Assembly (NCBI RefSeq): GCF_041199995.1
Contig: NZ_CP165646.1
Location: forward strand, 868,001-932,000
Direction of reading: 5' to 3'
DNA: 64,000 nt
Origin: Leptotrichia sp. HSP-342
GTDB lineage: Bacteria > Fusobacteriota > Fusobacteriia > Fusobacteriales > Leptotrichiaceae
Shown here: piece by piece, positions 42,371 through 51,245 of the stretch
How positions within the stretch are numbered: position 1 is the first letter of the stretch
Layout of the letters: each line of letters starts with the position of its first letter
Notes under the pieces: model-generated
Database searches by the model: none
What the model was told of the DNA's origin: nothing
What the model saw: the letters and a program-made list of their open reading frames with translations, nothing else
Position numbers and translations under genes: made by a program

Positions 42371-43420
42371 TTAATTTGTTTCTTCATCTAAATCAGACTT
42401 CATAAAATGAAGTATCGCAACAGATACCAATGTACCAATAATTATGGCGAGCATAAACCATAATTTTCCTCTTACAACTGGTAGAATTACGGGTCCTCCG
42501 TGCGGAACAAGCGCTTCAACATTGTTAATCATACCAATGGCTCCACCTACAGCACTACCAATTATTATTGCGGGTAATACTTTTTTCATGTCTTTTACAG
42601 CAAATGGAATAGCTCCCTCCGTTATTCCGATAAGTCCCATAAATATAGCTGATATTCCAAGATCTTTATCTTCCTTTGTATATTTTTTACGATCTATCAG
42701 TGTTGAGATCCCCATTGCTAAGGGTGGAATAGCTACTGCAATTCTATGAGCTCCATTAGGTGTATAGATATTTTCTGCCATAAGTGCTAATGTAAATGCT
42801 GTTGCAGTCTTATTAATAGGTCCTCCCATATCTACAGCAGTCATTGCACCGATAATAAGCCCTAATATTATTGCACTTCCACCTTGCATAGTTTTAAGTG
42901 AGGCAATCAGCCAATTCATAAATAATCCTATTGGTACAGCAATAATGTAAATATATGTCATTCCTAAAATAAACGTAGTAACAATAGGAATTATTAAAAT
43001 TGGCATAAGTGTACGTATAGTTGCTGGAACTTTCCATTTTTTACACCAGTTTACAAAATATCCTGTTGCAATTCCTAATATCATTGCACCTAAAAAACCT
43101 GTTTTAACTTGTCCAGCTCCTATTGGATTATTTGCTATATAACCCAGTATCATTGCTGGTGCAAGTGCTGGTTTACCTGCAATTGAATTTGCGATAAATC
43201 CTGATAGTAGTGGTATCATTATAGCAAATCCTGCTACTCCCAAATCATTTAAATTTTTCATAAACTGATTCGTTATTTCCATTCCTGTGTCTGTTGGCTT
43301 TCCCGTTGACAGCGCAATTGCTAAAAATACTCCTCCAACTACCACCGAAGGTAACATATAGGAGACTCCCGTATTGAATGCCTTTTGTAAATCTTTTAAT
43401 AATCTATTATCCTTTGACAT
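42371..43420 (-). CDS. PTS EIIC, fructose family
   Basis: This is the membrane channel of a phosphotransferase system, with about nine hydrophobic segments in 349 residues. Fructose-family signatures include SYMLPSVVVGGVFLAIALST, PALAPAMILGYIANN with upstream GFIANSIAGK, MTAVDMGGPINKTATAFTLA and GITEGAIPFAVKDM with the substrate glutamate. The start is ATG 43420, 10 bases after AAGGAG; an in-frame TTG at 43429 is too close. It works with EIIB and EIIA encoded just upstream. The sugar is unknown. Confidence 0.93.
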   Translation of the reverse strand: MSKDNRLLKDLQKAFNTGVSYMLPSVVVGGVFLAIALSTGKPTDTGMEITNQFMKNLNDLGVAGFAIMIPLLSGFIANSIAGKPALAPAMILGYIANNPIGAGQVKTGFLGAMILGIATGYFVNWCKKWKVPATIRTLMPILIIPIVTTFILGMTYIYIIAVPIGLFMNWLIASLKTMQGGSAIILGLIIGAMTAVDMGGPINKTATAFTLALMAENIYTPNGAHRIAVAIPPLAMGISTLIDRKKYTKEDKDLGISAIFMGLIGITEGAIPFAVKDMKKVLPAIIIGSAVGGAIGMINNVEALVPHGGPVILPVVRGKLWFMLAIIIGTLVSVAILHFMKSDLDEETN

Positions 43421-43438
43421 TGTAATCAAACTCCTTTA

Positions 43439-43753
43439 TTATAATTTTTCAGCTTTATCAATTATATTGCTTGTGTTTTTTATTGCTTCCCCTGGATCAA
43501 CTCGGATAACTTTTCCTTCCGCTTCCTTTTGCTCAAATCTGTCTTCTCTATCTATTCCGATAGCAATAGCCAATATTACAGCATCTGCATTATCAATAGT
43601 TTCTTGTTCCAGTTCATTTTCTATTCCCATTCCACCTTGTGTTTCAACTTGTACATCATAACCACGTTTTTTACATTCCTTTTCAATCGCCGCCTGTGCC
43701 ATATATGTATGTGCTATTCCCGTTGGACATGCTGTTACTCCTACTATTTTCAT
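43439..43753 (-). CDS. PTS EIIB, fructose family
   Basis: This 104-residue domain protein carries the phosphocysteine loop VGVTACPTGIAHTYMAQAAI. Phosphate passes from EIIA to this cysteine and then to the sugar in EIIC. ATG 43753 fits AAGGAG 8 bases upstream; the in-frame GTG at 43762 overlaps it. Separate EIIA, EIIB and EIIC polypeptides are typical of fructose-like systems for unusual substrates. Confidence 0.94.
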   Translation of the reverse strand: MKIVGVTACPTGIAHTYMAQAAIEKECKKRGYDVQVETQGGMGIENELEQETIDNADAVILAIAIGIDREDRFEQKEAEGKVIRVDPGEAIKNTSNIIDKAEKL

Positions 43754-43786
43754 AATTTTCACTCCTTGTATAATTTAATTTTTTTA

Positions 43787-44266
43787 TTATCTGTTTTTTG
43801 ATGAATATTTTTTTATTGTTTCCAGTGCTTCTTTTGCAGTCTGCACTTTTTCAAGTTTTTCCCTAAAATCATCTTCCAGAATGGAAGTTGATAATTTTAT
43901 AAGTATTTCCAAATGTTCGTTCCCTGCCTTTTGATCAGGAACTGCAATCATAAATACATATTTTACATTTTCATCGTCAGCCCATTTTATTTCGTCTTTC
44001 AATCTTGCATAAGCTACACTTGCCTCTTTTACATACTTGCATTTTCCGTGTGGTATTCCATATGAAAAGCCTACTGCGGTAGAAAAGGAGTTTTCTCTTT
44101 CCCATAAAGCGTTCAAAAATCCTATTTTTGGTTCATTTTCTGCCTTATTTAGCCTTCCTTCACGATGTATCATATCCGCAAGTTTTTCAAGGACTTCCGT
44201 TTTATCCTTTGCATCTAAATCTAAAGCAATAAGGTTTTCATTTATTAAATCATTAATATTAATCAT
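43787..44266 (-). CDS. PTS EIIA, fructose/mannitol family
   Basis: The 159-residue protein has the phosphohistidine context FSYGIPHGKCKYVKEASVAY near residue 76 and the ENSFSTAVG stretch just before it, as in the fructose/mannitol EIIA fold. ATG 44266 (MININDLINENLIALDL) is chosen because AAAGGA lies about 9 bases upstream; earlier in-frame ATGs up to 44311 lack a site. It is the first PTS gene of the operon, after the PHP phosphatase gene. Confidence 0.92.
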   Translation of the reverse strand: MININDLINENLIALDLDAKDKTEVLEKLADMIHREGRLNKAENEPKIGFLNALWERENSFSTAVGFSYGIPHGKCKYVKEASVAYARLKDEIKWADDENVKYVFMIAVPDQKAGNEHLEILIKLSTSILEDDFREKLEKVQTAKEALETIKKYSSKNR

Positions 44267-44324
44267 AATAGTTTTCCTTTCTATCTTTTCCATATTAATA
44301 AACCTCATCACTGTAAACAGGATT

Positions 44325-45122
44325 CTAAATTTTTATTTCAATTTTTTTTCTTTTATCAAAGGTGTAGACTTTTTTAAATCCTATTTCTTTTAAAAGGTTT
44401 GACATTTTTTTATTATTTTTGGATAAAGTTTCACAAGCGTGAGAATCTGAGCCTATTGTAATAATTTCTCCACCCAGTTCTCTGTATAGCTGTAGTACTT
44501 CTGGCTTGGGAAAAGGCTCGCTAACGCTGTTTAAATATCCTGAACCATTTATTTCCAGTCCTATACCCCGTAATATTGCTGTTTTTAAAATTTTTTCAAT
44601 AATTTCTCTATAATCTTCAAATTCATAATTTCCAAAACTTTCATATGCGTACCGTTTCATCAAGTCCAAATGTCCGATTACATCAATGTCGGAAACTGAT
44701 ACCATTTTATAAATTTCTTGAAAATATTCATAATAAAGTTCATATTTATTTTTTCCCTGCATATAAAGCCGCAGTTTTACCCCATCTATATTGTGTACAG
44801 ATCCTATTATAAAGTCGAGCTGCATTTTAGAAGTCTGGAGTATTAAATCTGAAACATATTCCTTTAGGTGAGGTTCTCCAATTTCAAGTCCCATTTTTAT
44901 ATCCAGCTGTTTTCCAAATTTTTCCTGAGCCTTTCTTACCTCATTTTCATATTTTTCATAATCCAATACTCCATAACTTACATCTCTGGGATCCACACTA
45001 AAGTGTTCTGTAAAGCAGATGGCATAATCTCCAATTTCTATCGCCCTTTTACACATATCTTCTACAGAACTCTTTCCATCAAATGAGTTGGTAGAATGAA
45101 CATGATAATCAATCACTTTCAT
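44325..45122 (-). CDS. PHP-domain phosphatase (HisK/histidinol-phosphatase-like)
   Basis: PHP metal ligands are visible in DYHVHSTNSFDGKSSVEDMC, AICFTEHFSVDP, FIIGSVHNIDG, DVIGHLDLMKRYA and TIGSDSHACETL, all in the family order over 265 residues. Proteins of this type are often annotated as histidinol-phosphatases. Here there is no histidine gene nearby and the setting is a PTS operon, so dephosphorylation of a sugar phosphate is more likely. That is inference. It lies between the GatZ-like gene and the EIIA gene. Confidence 0.82.
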   Translation of the reverse strand: MKVIDYHVHSTNSFDGKSSVEDMCKRAIEIGDYAICFTEHFSVDPRDVSYGVLDYEKYENEVRKAQEKFGKQLDIKMGLEIGEPHLKEYVSDLILQTSKMQLDFIIGSVHNIDGVKLRLYMQGKNKYELYYEYFQEIYKMVSVSDIDVIGHLDLMKRYAYESFGNYEFEDYREIIEKILKTAILRGIGLEINGSGYLNSVSEPFPKPEVLQLYRELGGEIITIGSDSHACETLSKNNKKMSNLLKEIGFKKVYTFDKRKKIEIKI

Positions 45123-45167
45123 TTTATTTTTCTCCCATTATTTTTTGTTATTTCTTTTCTTCAATTG

Positions 45168-46427
45168 TTATTTTTTCAGTCTGCTTGTGTATCCTGTCAA
45201 ATTAAATGTTTCAACATATCTGTCAAGTGATTCCTGCAATTTGTAAATTACATATTTTTCTGCATCTACACCAGCTTCAGACAGATTTGCAAACAAGTCT
45301 TCAATTTCCTTTTTAACGTTGTCATTGTTAAATGTATAGTGTCCGCTAATGTCTGTTATTACAGTTATTATTTCTTCATCCTTTAAAAGATCTTCAGTTG
45401 ATTTTGAAACAGTGTCGTCTGTCATCCATTTCTCCCATCTTCTGCTTGCCACTGATTCTCTTCTTATGCAATCCTTCAAGTTAGATTTTTTAGAAATAAG
45501 CCTTTCATTAAACAGCATTTCTTCAAGTTCAACCAATTTCAGATATGCTCTAGTTTCAACTGTACCGTATTCTGGAGCCACGTTCATTGCAGTAATTCCC
45601 AATGCAGGATGTGCCAAAAGAATTCCTTCATCCTGATAATCTCCATTGTGTTCCTTTAACCCAACTTCATATTTTTCAGCAACTGACGACAAATCTATAG
45701 AGGCTTTTGCATTAAAATGTCCCACATTTTCGGTAAGTCTTGTCAATGTTCCAGTTTGTCCTACAATGAAACATGGATGTGGAAGTCCGTTATCATCCAA
45801 TTCTTTCATAAGTTTTTGGATAAAGAATTCATAAGATTCTACTGATGTAAGCCCACCGTTTGTTTCTTCTGTTCCCACCTCATAACTTATTTCAGGTAAT
45901 CCTCGAGCAATTCTTTCCTGTTCAACAAATTTGATTAATTCAACAGTTCTTCTAAGTACAACATTCATATCAATTACTTTACCAACAACATATGGATCTT
46001 TTGTCGGATCAATATGTAATAAGTCAAATCCATTGATCAAATCTTCAATATATGATTTTTTTCCAAGTTTCATAGCTTCATCTTCAGGTAAATGTTCCTT
46101 TCTTTCCTTATCTCTTTGCCAAGGTCCGCCATGATCTCTACACAAATAGTAAAGTCCATCGAATCCAATTTCTTTTGAAACTTCTTTTATTGCATCTGAA
46201 AATCCTTTTTGATCCCAGTTACAAACATATCCTCCACCAAGTTCTTTAGCATCAACCTGATTTCTGCTTGCAATAAACATTAATGGAAAATCTTTTTCTT
46301 TAGCCAACAAAATACTAGCTTTTATTAGCATTTTAGACATAGGTCCAATTCCTAGCATTGTAGCTCTTTCAGATTTTTTCAATTTTAACCCTTTTTTTAC
46401 CACTTCTGATAAAGTCATTTTACTCAT
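45168..46427 (-). CDS. GatZ/KbaZ-like D-tagatose-bisphosphate aldolase subunit homologue
   Basis: The protein matches the family known as the non-catalytic subunit of class II tagatose-bisphosphate aldolases. It has a TIM-barrel-like start with MLGIGPMSKMLIKASILLAK, IASRNQVDAKELGGGYVCNW, YLCRDHGGPWQ and EVGTEETNGGLTS. 419 residues matches GatZ. No catalytic GatY/KbaY partner is in the window, so this relative may have its own activity, for example as an epimerase or aldolase on a ketose phosphate. It is the first gene of an eight-gene minus-strand operon and has a good ribosome binding site. Confidence 0.82.
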   Translation of the reverse strand: MSKMTLSEVVKKGLKLKKSERATMLGIGPMSKMLIKASILLAKEKDFPLMFIASRNQVDAKELGGGYVCNWDQKGFSDAIKEVSKEIGFDGLYYLCRDHGGPWQRDKERKEHLPEDEAMKLGKKSYIEDLINGFDLLHIDPTKDPYVVGKVIDMNVVLRRTVELIKFVEQERIARGLPEISYEVGTEETNGGLTSVESYEFFIQKLMKELDDNGLPHPCFIVGQTGTLTRLTENVGHFNAKASIDLSSVAEKYEVGLKEHNGDYQDEGILLAHPALGITAMNVAPEYGTVETRAYLKLVELEEMLFNERLISKKSNLKDCIRRESVASRRWEKWMTDDTVSKSTEDLLKDEEIITVITDISGHYTFNNDNVKKEIEDLFANLSEAGVDAEKYVIYKLQESLDRYVETFNLTGYTSRLKK

Positions 46428-46488
46428 AATATATTCCTCCCAAAAAATTATTTATCAATATTTTAATTTTCTATCTCATCTTGATATT

Positions 46489-46516
46489 ATTATAACGCAT
46501 TTTTATACAAAGTCAA
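46489..46516 (-). promoter_or_regulatory. Promoter of the PTS-transketolase operon, with dyad
   Basis: On the minus strand TTGACT (46511-46516) and TATAAT (46489-46494) are separated by 16 bases. TACAAA and TTTGTA half-sites spaced by 11 bases flank the -35 and could bind a repressor. No regulator gene is in this operon. Confidence 0.6.
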
Positions 46517-46586
46517 TATATTTTTGTAAAAAAAGTACAAAAATTTGAAAAAACAAATTAGGAAGTCTATAAAATCTAACTTTTTC

Positions 46587-46615
46587 TTGACAATAAAAAT
46601 TTTTATCAGTATAAT
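46587..46615 (+). promoter_or_regulatory. Consensus sigma-70 promoter before the glutamine amidotransferase gene
   Basis: TTGACA (46587-46592), a 17-base spacer and TATAAT (46610-46615) match the consensus exactly. The leader to ATG 46752 is about 130 bases and AT-rich, with no clear structured element. Confidence 0.7.
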
Positions 46616-46751
46616 TTGTTTGTTAATAAAAAATTACTATTTTAGTGAGATTTTGGTAAATTCTTTACAATCAAAAATAATAAAATAGATCTTTAAAAAT
46701 CTAATTTCAATTAAATTTAAATATATAAAATTAAAGAAAGGAACTTAATAA

Positions 46752-47480
46752 ATGAACAATAAAAGAAAACCAATTATAGGAATTACTACTTCGCTGGAAT
46801 TAAATCCAAAAAGATTGAATGATCACAAGACAATAGTTTCTGTGGATTACAGTAAAGCAGTTATAGATGCTGGAGGAATACCGTCTATTTTGCCAATAAC
46901 AGAAAATATGGAAGTTATAAGGGAACAAATTCAGCATTTGGATGGTCTTTTACTTTCTGGGGGAGGGGATCCTGATCCAATTTTATATGGAGAGGACTGT
47001 CTGCAGGAAGTCGGGAGCATTACGCCAGAGCGTGATAAATTTGAACTTACAATTTTGGATGAGTTTATGAAAACTGGAAAGCCTATTTTTGGGATTTGCC
47101 GAGGATTACAAATTGCAAATATCTATTTTGGCGGAAGTTTGTATCAAGATGTAAAATATATAGACACAACTGTCAATCATATGCAAAAGTGGCTTCCTGA
47201 CTTGCCTACACACGATATAAATATTGAAAAAGACAATATTTTATTCGAAATTTTTGGTGAAAAAACAAGAATTAATTCTTATCATCATCAAATGATAAAA
47301 GATTTGGGAAATAATTTGACTTCTATTGCAAAAGCGAATGATGGTATAATAGAAGCTTTTCAAAACAAAAATCATAAATTCTTTTACGCAGTACAATGGC
47401 ATCCTGAAATGATGGCAGTTCGTGGAAATGAGAAAATGCAGAAGATTTTTGATAAATTTATTGAAAGTTGTGGAAAATAA
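46752..47480 (+). CDS. Class I glutamine amidotransferase-like hydrolase (peptidase C26, PuuD-like)
   Basis: C26 proteins hydrolyse gamma-glutamyl bonds, as in gamma-glutamyl-GABA. The catalytic triad context is seen as PIFGICRGLQIANIYFGG (nucleophile cysteine near residue 115) and FYAVQWHPEMMAV (histidine and glutamate). GGDPDPILYGE lies near residue 76. The N-terminal KPIIGITTSLELN is typical. 242 residues is the usual length. It stands alone between a consensus promoter and a terminator. The substrate is not known. Confidence 0.9.
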   Translation: MNNKRKPIIGITTSLELNPKRLNDHKTIVSVDYSKAVIDAGGIPSILPITENMEVIREQIQHLDGLLLSGGGDPDPILYGEDCLQEVGSITPERDKFELTILDEFMKTGKPIFGICRGLQIANIYFGGSLYQDVKYIDTTVNHMQKWLPDLPTHDINIEKDNILFEIFGEKTRINSYHHQMIKDLGNNLTSIAKANDGIIEAFQNKNHKFFYAVQWHPEMMAVRGNEKMQKIFDKFIESCGK

Positions 47481-47494
47481 TTTAAATTTTAAAT

Positions 47495-47537
47495 AAAAAA
47501 GTGAAAAACTAAAATTAATTAGTAATTCACTTTTTTT
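47495..47537. terminator. Bidirectional terminator between the C26 and asnA genes
   Basis: AAAAAAGTGAA (from 47495) pairs with TTCACTTTTTT (47526-47536), with runs of A and T on both sides. It can end both the plus-strand C26 transcript and the converging minus-strand asnA transcript. Confidence 0.8.
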
Positions 47538-47554
47538 ATTTCGGATTTTTTATT

Positions 47555-48571
47555 TTAGTACCATAAAAGATTAATTCCATTTTCTTTACATTCTTTTACG
47601 ATTTCAGGAGTCCAAACTGAAGCCTGAACTTCCCCAATGTGAGCTTTTTGTAACAAGAACATACAAATTCTCGACTGTCCGATTCCTCCACCGATTGTTA
47701 ACGGTAATTCATTATTTAAAAGCATTTTATGAAAATCAAGATTTTTTCGTTCCTCTAAGTTCAATTCTTTCAATTGACGTTCTAACGCCTCTTTATCTAC
47801 ACGGATTCCCATTGATGATAATTCTAACGAACTATCAAGAACTGGATTCCACATAATCAAATCTCCATTTAGTTCCCAATCATCATAATCTGGAGCACGT
47901 CCATCGTGTTTTTCTCCTGATTCTAACACTTTTCCAATTTGCATAATGAAAATTGCACCATTTTCTTTTGCAAACTTATCTTCTCGTTCGTTCGGAGTCA
48001 ATTCAGGATATAGATTTTCCAGCTCTTGAGAAGTAATAAATGTTACTTCCTTTGGCAAAAATTTTTCAAATTTACTAAATTTATCTGTCAATTCTTTTTC
48101 TGTATTTAAAAAGACTTGATATATTTTTTTTACTGTTTCTTTTAAAAAATCTAAATTTCTATCCTCTTTTGAGATAACTTTTTCCCAGTCCCATTGATCC
48201 ACGTAAATTGAATGAGTGTTATCTAGATCTTCATCTCTTCTAATGGCATTCATATCTGTGTAAATACCTTTTCCAGCCTCTACACCATACTGCTTTAATG
48301 CAATTCTTTTCCATTTTGCAAGCGAATGCACAATTTCCAATGTAGCATCTGGCATTTCTTTCATTTCAAAAGCCACAGGACGTTCAACTCCATTTAGATT
48401 ATCATTAATCCCAGCAGACTTTCTAACAAACATAGGTGCTGAAATTCTTGTTAAATCCAATGATTTTGCAAGTTCTCTCTCAAAACAGTCTTTCGCCACT
48501 TTTATGGCAATTTCTGTTTCCATAATTCCGTATTTGGAATCATAATTTTTTGGAATTATAATACTTGACAT
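47555..48571 (-). CDS. asnA: Aspartate-ammonia ligase (asparagine synthetase A)
   Basis: AsnA makes asparagine from aspartate, ammonia and ATP. The class II aminoacyl-tRNA synthetase-like fold is shown by ISAPMFVRKSAGINDNLNGV near residue 43, GKGIYTDMNAIRRDEDLDNT near 100, YVDQWDWEKVI and the C-terminal LTIGGGIGQSRICMFLLQK (ATP binding). 338 residues is close to the E. coli enzyme. GGAG precedes the ATG. It is probably transcribed with, or after, the nucleotidyltransferase gene upstream. Confidence 0.97.
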   Translation of the reverse strand: MSSIIIPKNYDSKYGIMETEIAIKVAKDCFERELAKSLDLTRISAPMFVRKSAGINDNLNGVERPVAFEMKEMPDATLEIVHSLAKWKRIALKQYGVEAGKGIYTDMNAIRRDEDLDNTHSIYVDQWDWEKVISKEDRNLDFLKETVKKIYQVFLNTEKELTDKFSKFEKFLPKEVTFITSQELENLYPELTPNEREDKFAKENGAIFIMQIGKVLESGEKHDGRAPDYDDWELNGDLIMWNPVLDSSLELSSMGIRVDKEALERQLKELNLEERKNLDFHKMLLNNELPLTIGGGIGQSRICMFLLQKAHIGEVQASVWTPEIVKECKENGINLLWY

Positions 48572-48626
48572 ATACTCTCCTTCTTTCTCAGTTTTTTTAT
48601 TCTACTTTTAAATGGTATCAAAATTA

Positions 48627-49430
48627 TTATTTATTGTCAAATTTTTCTATATTAAGTAATTTTTTTACATTATTTACAATATTTTGTATAACTTCCATTA
48701 ATAAAGATTGATTTTCTTCTGAATACATATGTGAAAAAAGAGAATTTAGATTTTCTTCAAAGTTTTCAGGCAAGATTTTGCATTGTTTTTTGCAAAGTTG
48801 AATTAAACGTTTTTCGCCAGGGTGTGTTATCTCGTTTATTGCGAATAATAAGTCAAAATATGAAGCTAGAAATTCTGTTATTCTGTGATTTATACTGACA
48901 AAATCTTTTCTTGAAATTGCTTTTTTTATTTGATTTGGGTATGCTGGCATTGAAGAGTCTATTAATTCCAGCTGTCTTTTTATGATGTTTTCTTTTAGCT
49001 GTTTTGGATAGTTTATGGTATATTTGTTTTTGTATTTTTCAAGAGTTCCGTTTTTGTCATATAAAATTTTGCAGGTAATTAGATTGTGCCACATGCAGGT
49101 TGTGTAAGAATTGCTTGGCTGATATTCAGCAATGACTCTTTCGATACCTTTCATAAAGTCTTTCATATCTCGGTAAAGAATATCAATTTCGATTCCGTTA
49201 TTTAGGACACAATTATCTTCGTATTCCCAAAAGCTGTTTCCAATTTCCATATAACTGCAGAATTTTTTTAGAATATTTTTTCTTTTTTCTTCACTAACTG
49301 GGGAATTTACGTAAAGATACACATCATAGTCTGACTTTTCATCATAATTTACTCCCGCTCGTGAACCTCCCAATGCAATTGCCTCAACTTCTTCTAATAA
49401 AGATAATTCCTTAAATAATTGTTCTACCAT
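48627..49430 (-). CDS. Minimal nucleotidyltransferase-fold protein
   Basis: The N-terminal nucleotidyltransferase motif is clear: AIALGGSRAGVNYDEKSDYD (GS...D.D metal ligands), with a third acidic position in GIEIDILYRD near residue 85. A helical C-terminal part follows. The overall form resembles DUF4037 and antibiotic nucleotidyltransferases. Substrate and target are unknown. AGGAGG lies about 10 bases before the ATG. 267 residues. Confidence 0.8.
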   Translation of the reverse strand: MVEQLFKELSLLEEVEAIALGGSRAGVNYDEKSDYDVYLYVNSPVSEEKRKNILKKFCSYMEIGNSFWEYEDNCVLNNGIEIDILYRDMKDFMKGIERVIAEYQPSNSYTTCMWHNLITCKILYDKNGTLEKYKNKYTINYPKQLKENIIKRQLELIDSSMPAYPNQIKKAISRKDFVSINHRITEFLASYFDLLFAINEITHPGEKRLIQLCKKQCKILPENFEENLNSLFSHMYSEENQSLLMEVIQNIVNNVKKLLNIEKFDNK

Positions 49431-49533
49431 TTTTTTCCTCCTAAAATTATACTAATAGATATATTTTATCACTAAATATTTGATTTTTCTATAATTTTTT
49501 ATTTGATTTAAAAATTTTTATAAAAATAATCTG

Positions 49534-49559
49534 ATTATCAAAATAAATGATAATATAAT
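49534..49559 (+). promoter_or_regulatory. nik promoter region with ATTATCA/TGATAAT dyad
   Basis: ATTATCA (49534-49540) and TGATAAT (49548-49554) are perfect inverted repeats spaced by 7 bases. They are directly followed by and overlap TATAAT (49554-49559). The dyad fills the spacer of the likely promoter and could bind a metal-sensing or other repressor. No NikR gene is in the window. Confidence 0.5.
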
Positions 49560-49604
49560 ATTTTTGATATAAAAATATTTGATTATAGGAGGATATATTC
49601 TAAA

Positions 49605-50726
49605 ATGAAAAAAAAGAAAAATTTTAAATTTTTATTATTGTTGACAGGAATTTTATTGTTTGTGCTGTCTTGTGGAGGAAATGTCAGAAAAAATGCCAGC
49701 AAGGACGAGATTGTTGCAGCTAATTTCAGGGATATTCGTGACTTGAATCCGGATAATTATGCTGGAGAACTGTATGCACAGAATATTTTATATGAAGGGC
49801 TTGTAACAATTAATAAGGATGGAAGCATTGCACCTCAGCTTGCTGAAAAATGGGAAATTTCAAAGGATGGACGTGAATATACATTTCATCTGAGAAAAAA
49901 TGTAGTATTCTCTGATGGAGAAAAATTTGATGCAAAGGCTGTAAAAGCTAACTTTGATGCAATTATGGAAAATAAGGATAGACATGGATGGCTTGAAAGT
50001 GTACGACTTTTTGATGGATTTGAAACGCCTGATGACTATACATTTAAAATAAAATTGAAGGAACCATATTATCCAATGCTAATTGAACTTGGGTCAATAC
50101 GTCCATTCAGATTTATTTCACCTAAAGCTATGAAAAATGGGAAAAGTATAAAAAATGGAGTAGATAAATATGTTGGAACAGGACCTTATGTGCTAAAATC
50201 AAATAAAACTGACGAGGAAGCTGTTTTTGAAGTGAATGATAAGTATTGGGGAGAAAAACCAAAAATTAAAACAATTCGTGTAAAGGTTATTCCTGAAGAG
50301 CAAACTAGATCGCTTGCACTTGAAAAAGGAGATATTGACATCGTGTTTGGGCGTGATATGATCGATAGCGAATCATTTAAGAAATTTAAAGATAAAAAAG
50401 GATTTACCGCTATGATGTCTGAACCTGTAGCAACAAGAATGATGCTTGTAAATACAACAAAGGGAGCATTAACTGACAAGAATATACGTAAGGCATTGCA
50501 ACATGTACTTGATAAAAAAGAAATTTCTCAAGGGATTTTTGAAGGAACAGAAACCCCAGCTGATACAATCCTTGCAAAAACAGTCCCTTATGCAAATATT
50601 GATGTGCCAGTTTACAATTATTCTTTAGATGAAGCAAAAAAATTATTAGATGCGGCAGGATGGACAGCTGGAGCTGACGGAAAAAGACAAAAGGATGGAA
50701 ATAATTACATTGAATTACAATGCTGA
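49605..50726 (+). CDS. nikA: Nickel/peptide ABC transporter substrate-binding lipoprotein, N-terminal part before a frameshift
   Basis: The signal sequence ends in lipobox FVLSCGG. The mature protein follows NikA closely: RDLNPDNYAGELYAQNILYE near residue 45, LAEKWEISKDGREYTFHLRK, FDAIMENKDRHGWLESVR and ELGSIRPFRFISPKAM. NikA binds nickel, usually as a chelate, in the periplasm or at the membrane. The frame breaks after DGKRQKDG and ends at 50726, while the remainder continues in another frame to 51183. The total span is one base more than 526 codons, so one inserted base near 50680-50705 is likely. AGGAGG precedes the ATG. Confidence 0.85.
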   Translation: MKKKKNFKFLLLLTGILLFVLSCGGNVRKNASKDEIVAANFRDIRDLNPDNYAGELYAQNILYEGLVTINKDGSIAPQLAEKWEISKDGREYTFHLRKNVVFSDGEKFDAKAVKANFDAIMENKDRHGWLESVRLFDGFETPDDYTFKIKLKEPYYPMLIELGSIRPFRFISPKAMKNGKSIKNGVDKYVGTGPYVLKSNKTDEEAVFEVNDKYWGEKPKIKTIRVKVIPEEQTRSLALEKGDIDIVFGRDMIDSESFKKFKDKKGFTAMMSEPVATRMMLVNTTKGALTDKNIRKALQHVLDKKEISQGIFEGTETPADTILAKTVPYANIDVPVYNYSLDEAKKLLDAAGWTAGADGKRQKDGNNYIELQC

Positions 50727-51183
50727 CAGCGTGAGCGAAAAATCAATTTCAGAATACTTTGCTCAACAGCTAGCTAAGATTGGTGTTGAATTGAAGACAG
50801 TTGGGGAAGAGGAGCAGTCTTACAGAGATAGAATGAAAAAAGGAGATTTTGATATTGTATTCAATATTTCATGGGGAGTACCTTATGATCCGCAATCATT
50901 CTTAGGTGGTATGAGAAAACCAGTTTATGGAGATTATGCAGCACAGCAAGGATTATCTCAAAAATCACAAATTGATGATTCTATTCTAAAAGGCTTGAAA
51001 ACTACAAGTGAAACTGAAAGAGCTGAATTATTTAAATATGTTCTGACAACTTTACAAGATGAGGCTGTTTATATTCCAATAACTTATGAAACAAATAGAG
51101 CAATCTTTAATGATAGAGTTCAAGACGTTAAATTTGGTACATCGCTATATGAAGTTCCATATTATTCAATGAGTTTAAAATAA
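50700..51183 (+). CDS. nikA: Nickel/peptide ABC transporter substrate-binding protein, C-terminal part after a frameshift
   Basis: This continues the NikA fold in a shifted frame: IITLNYNADSVSEKSISEYF, GEEEQSYRDRMKKGDFDIVF and ISWGVPYDPQSFLGGM, ending VPYYSMSLK. These are the lobe 1 return segments of the family. Joined with the first part it gives about 525 residues, the length of E. coli NikA. An in-frame ATG lies at 50698, but independent translation is unlikely. It ends 62 bases before nikB. Confidence 0.82.
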
Positions 51184-51245
51184 GGTAAGTGAAGAATATT
51201 TTTAATATAAGTATTTGTTTTATATTAGAAAGGAAATCTAATTAA

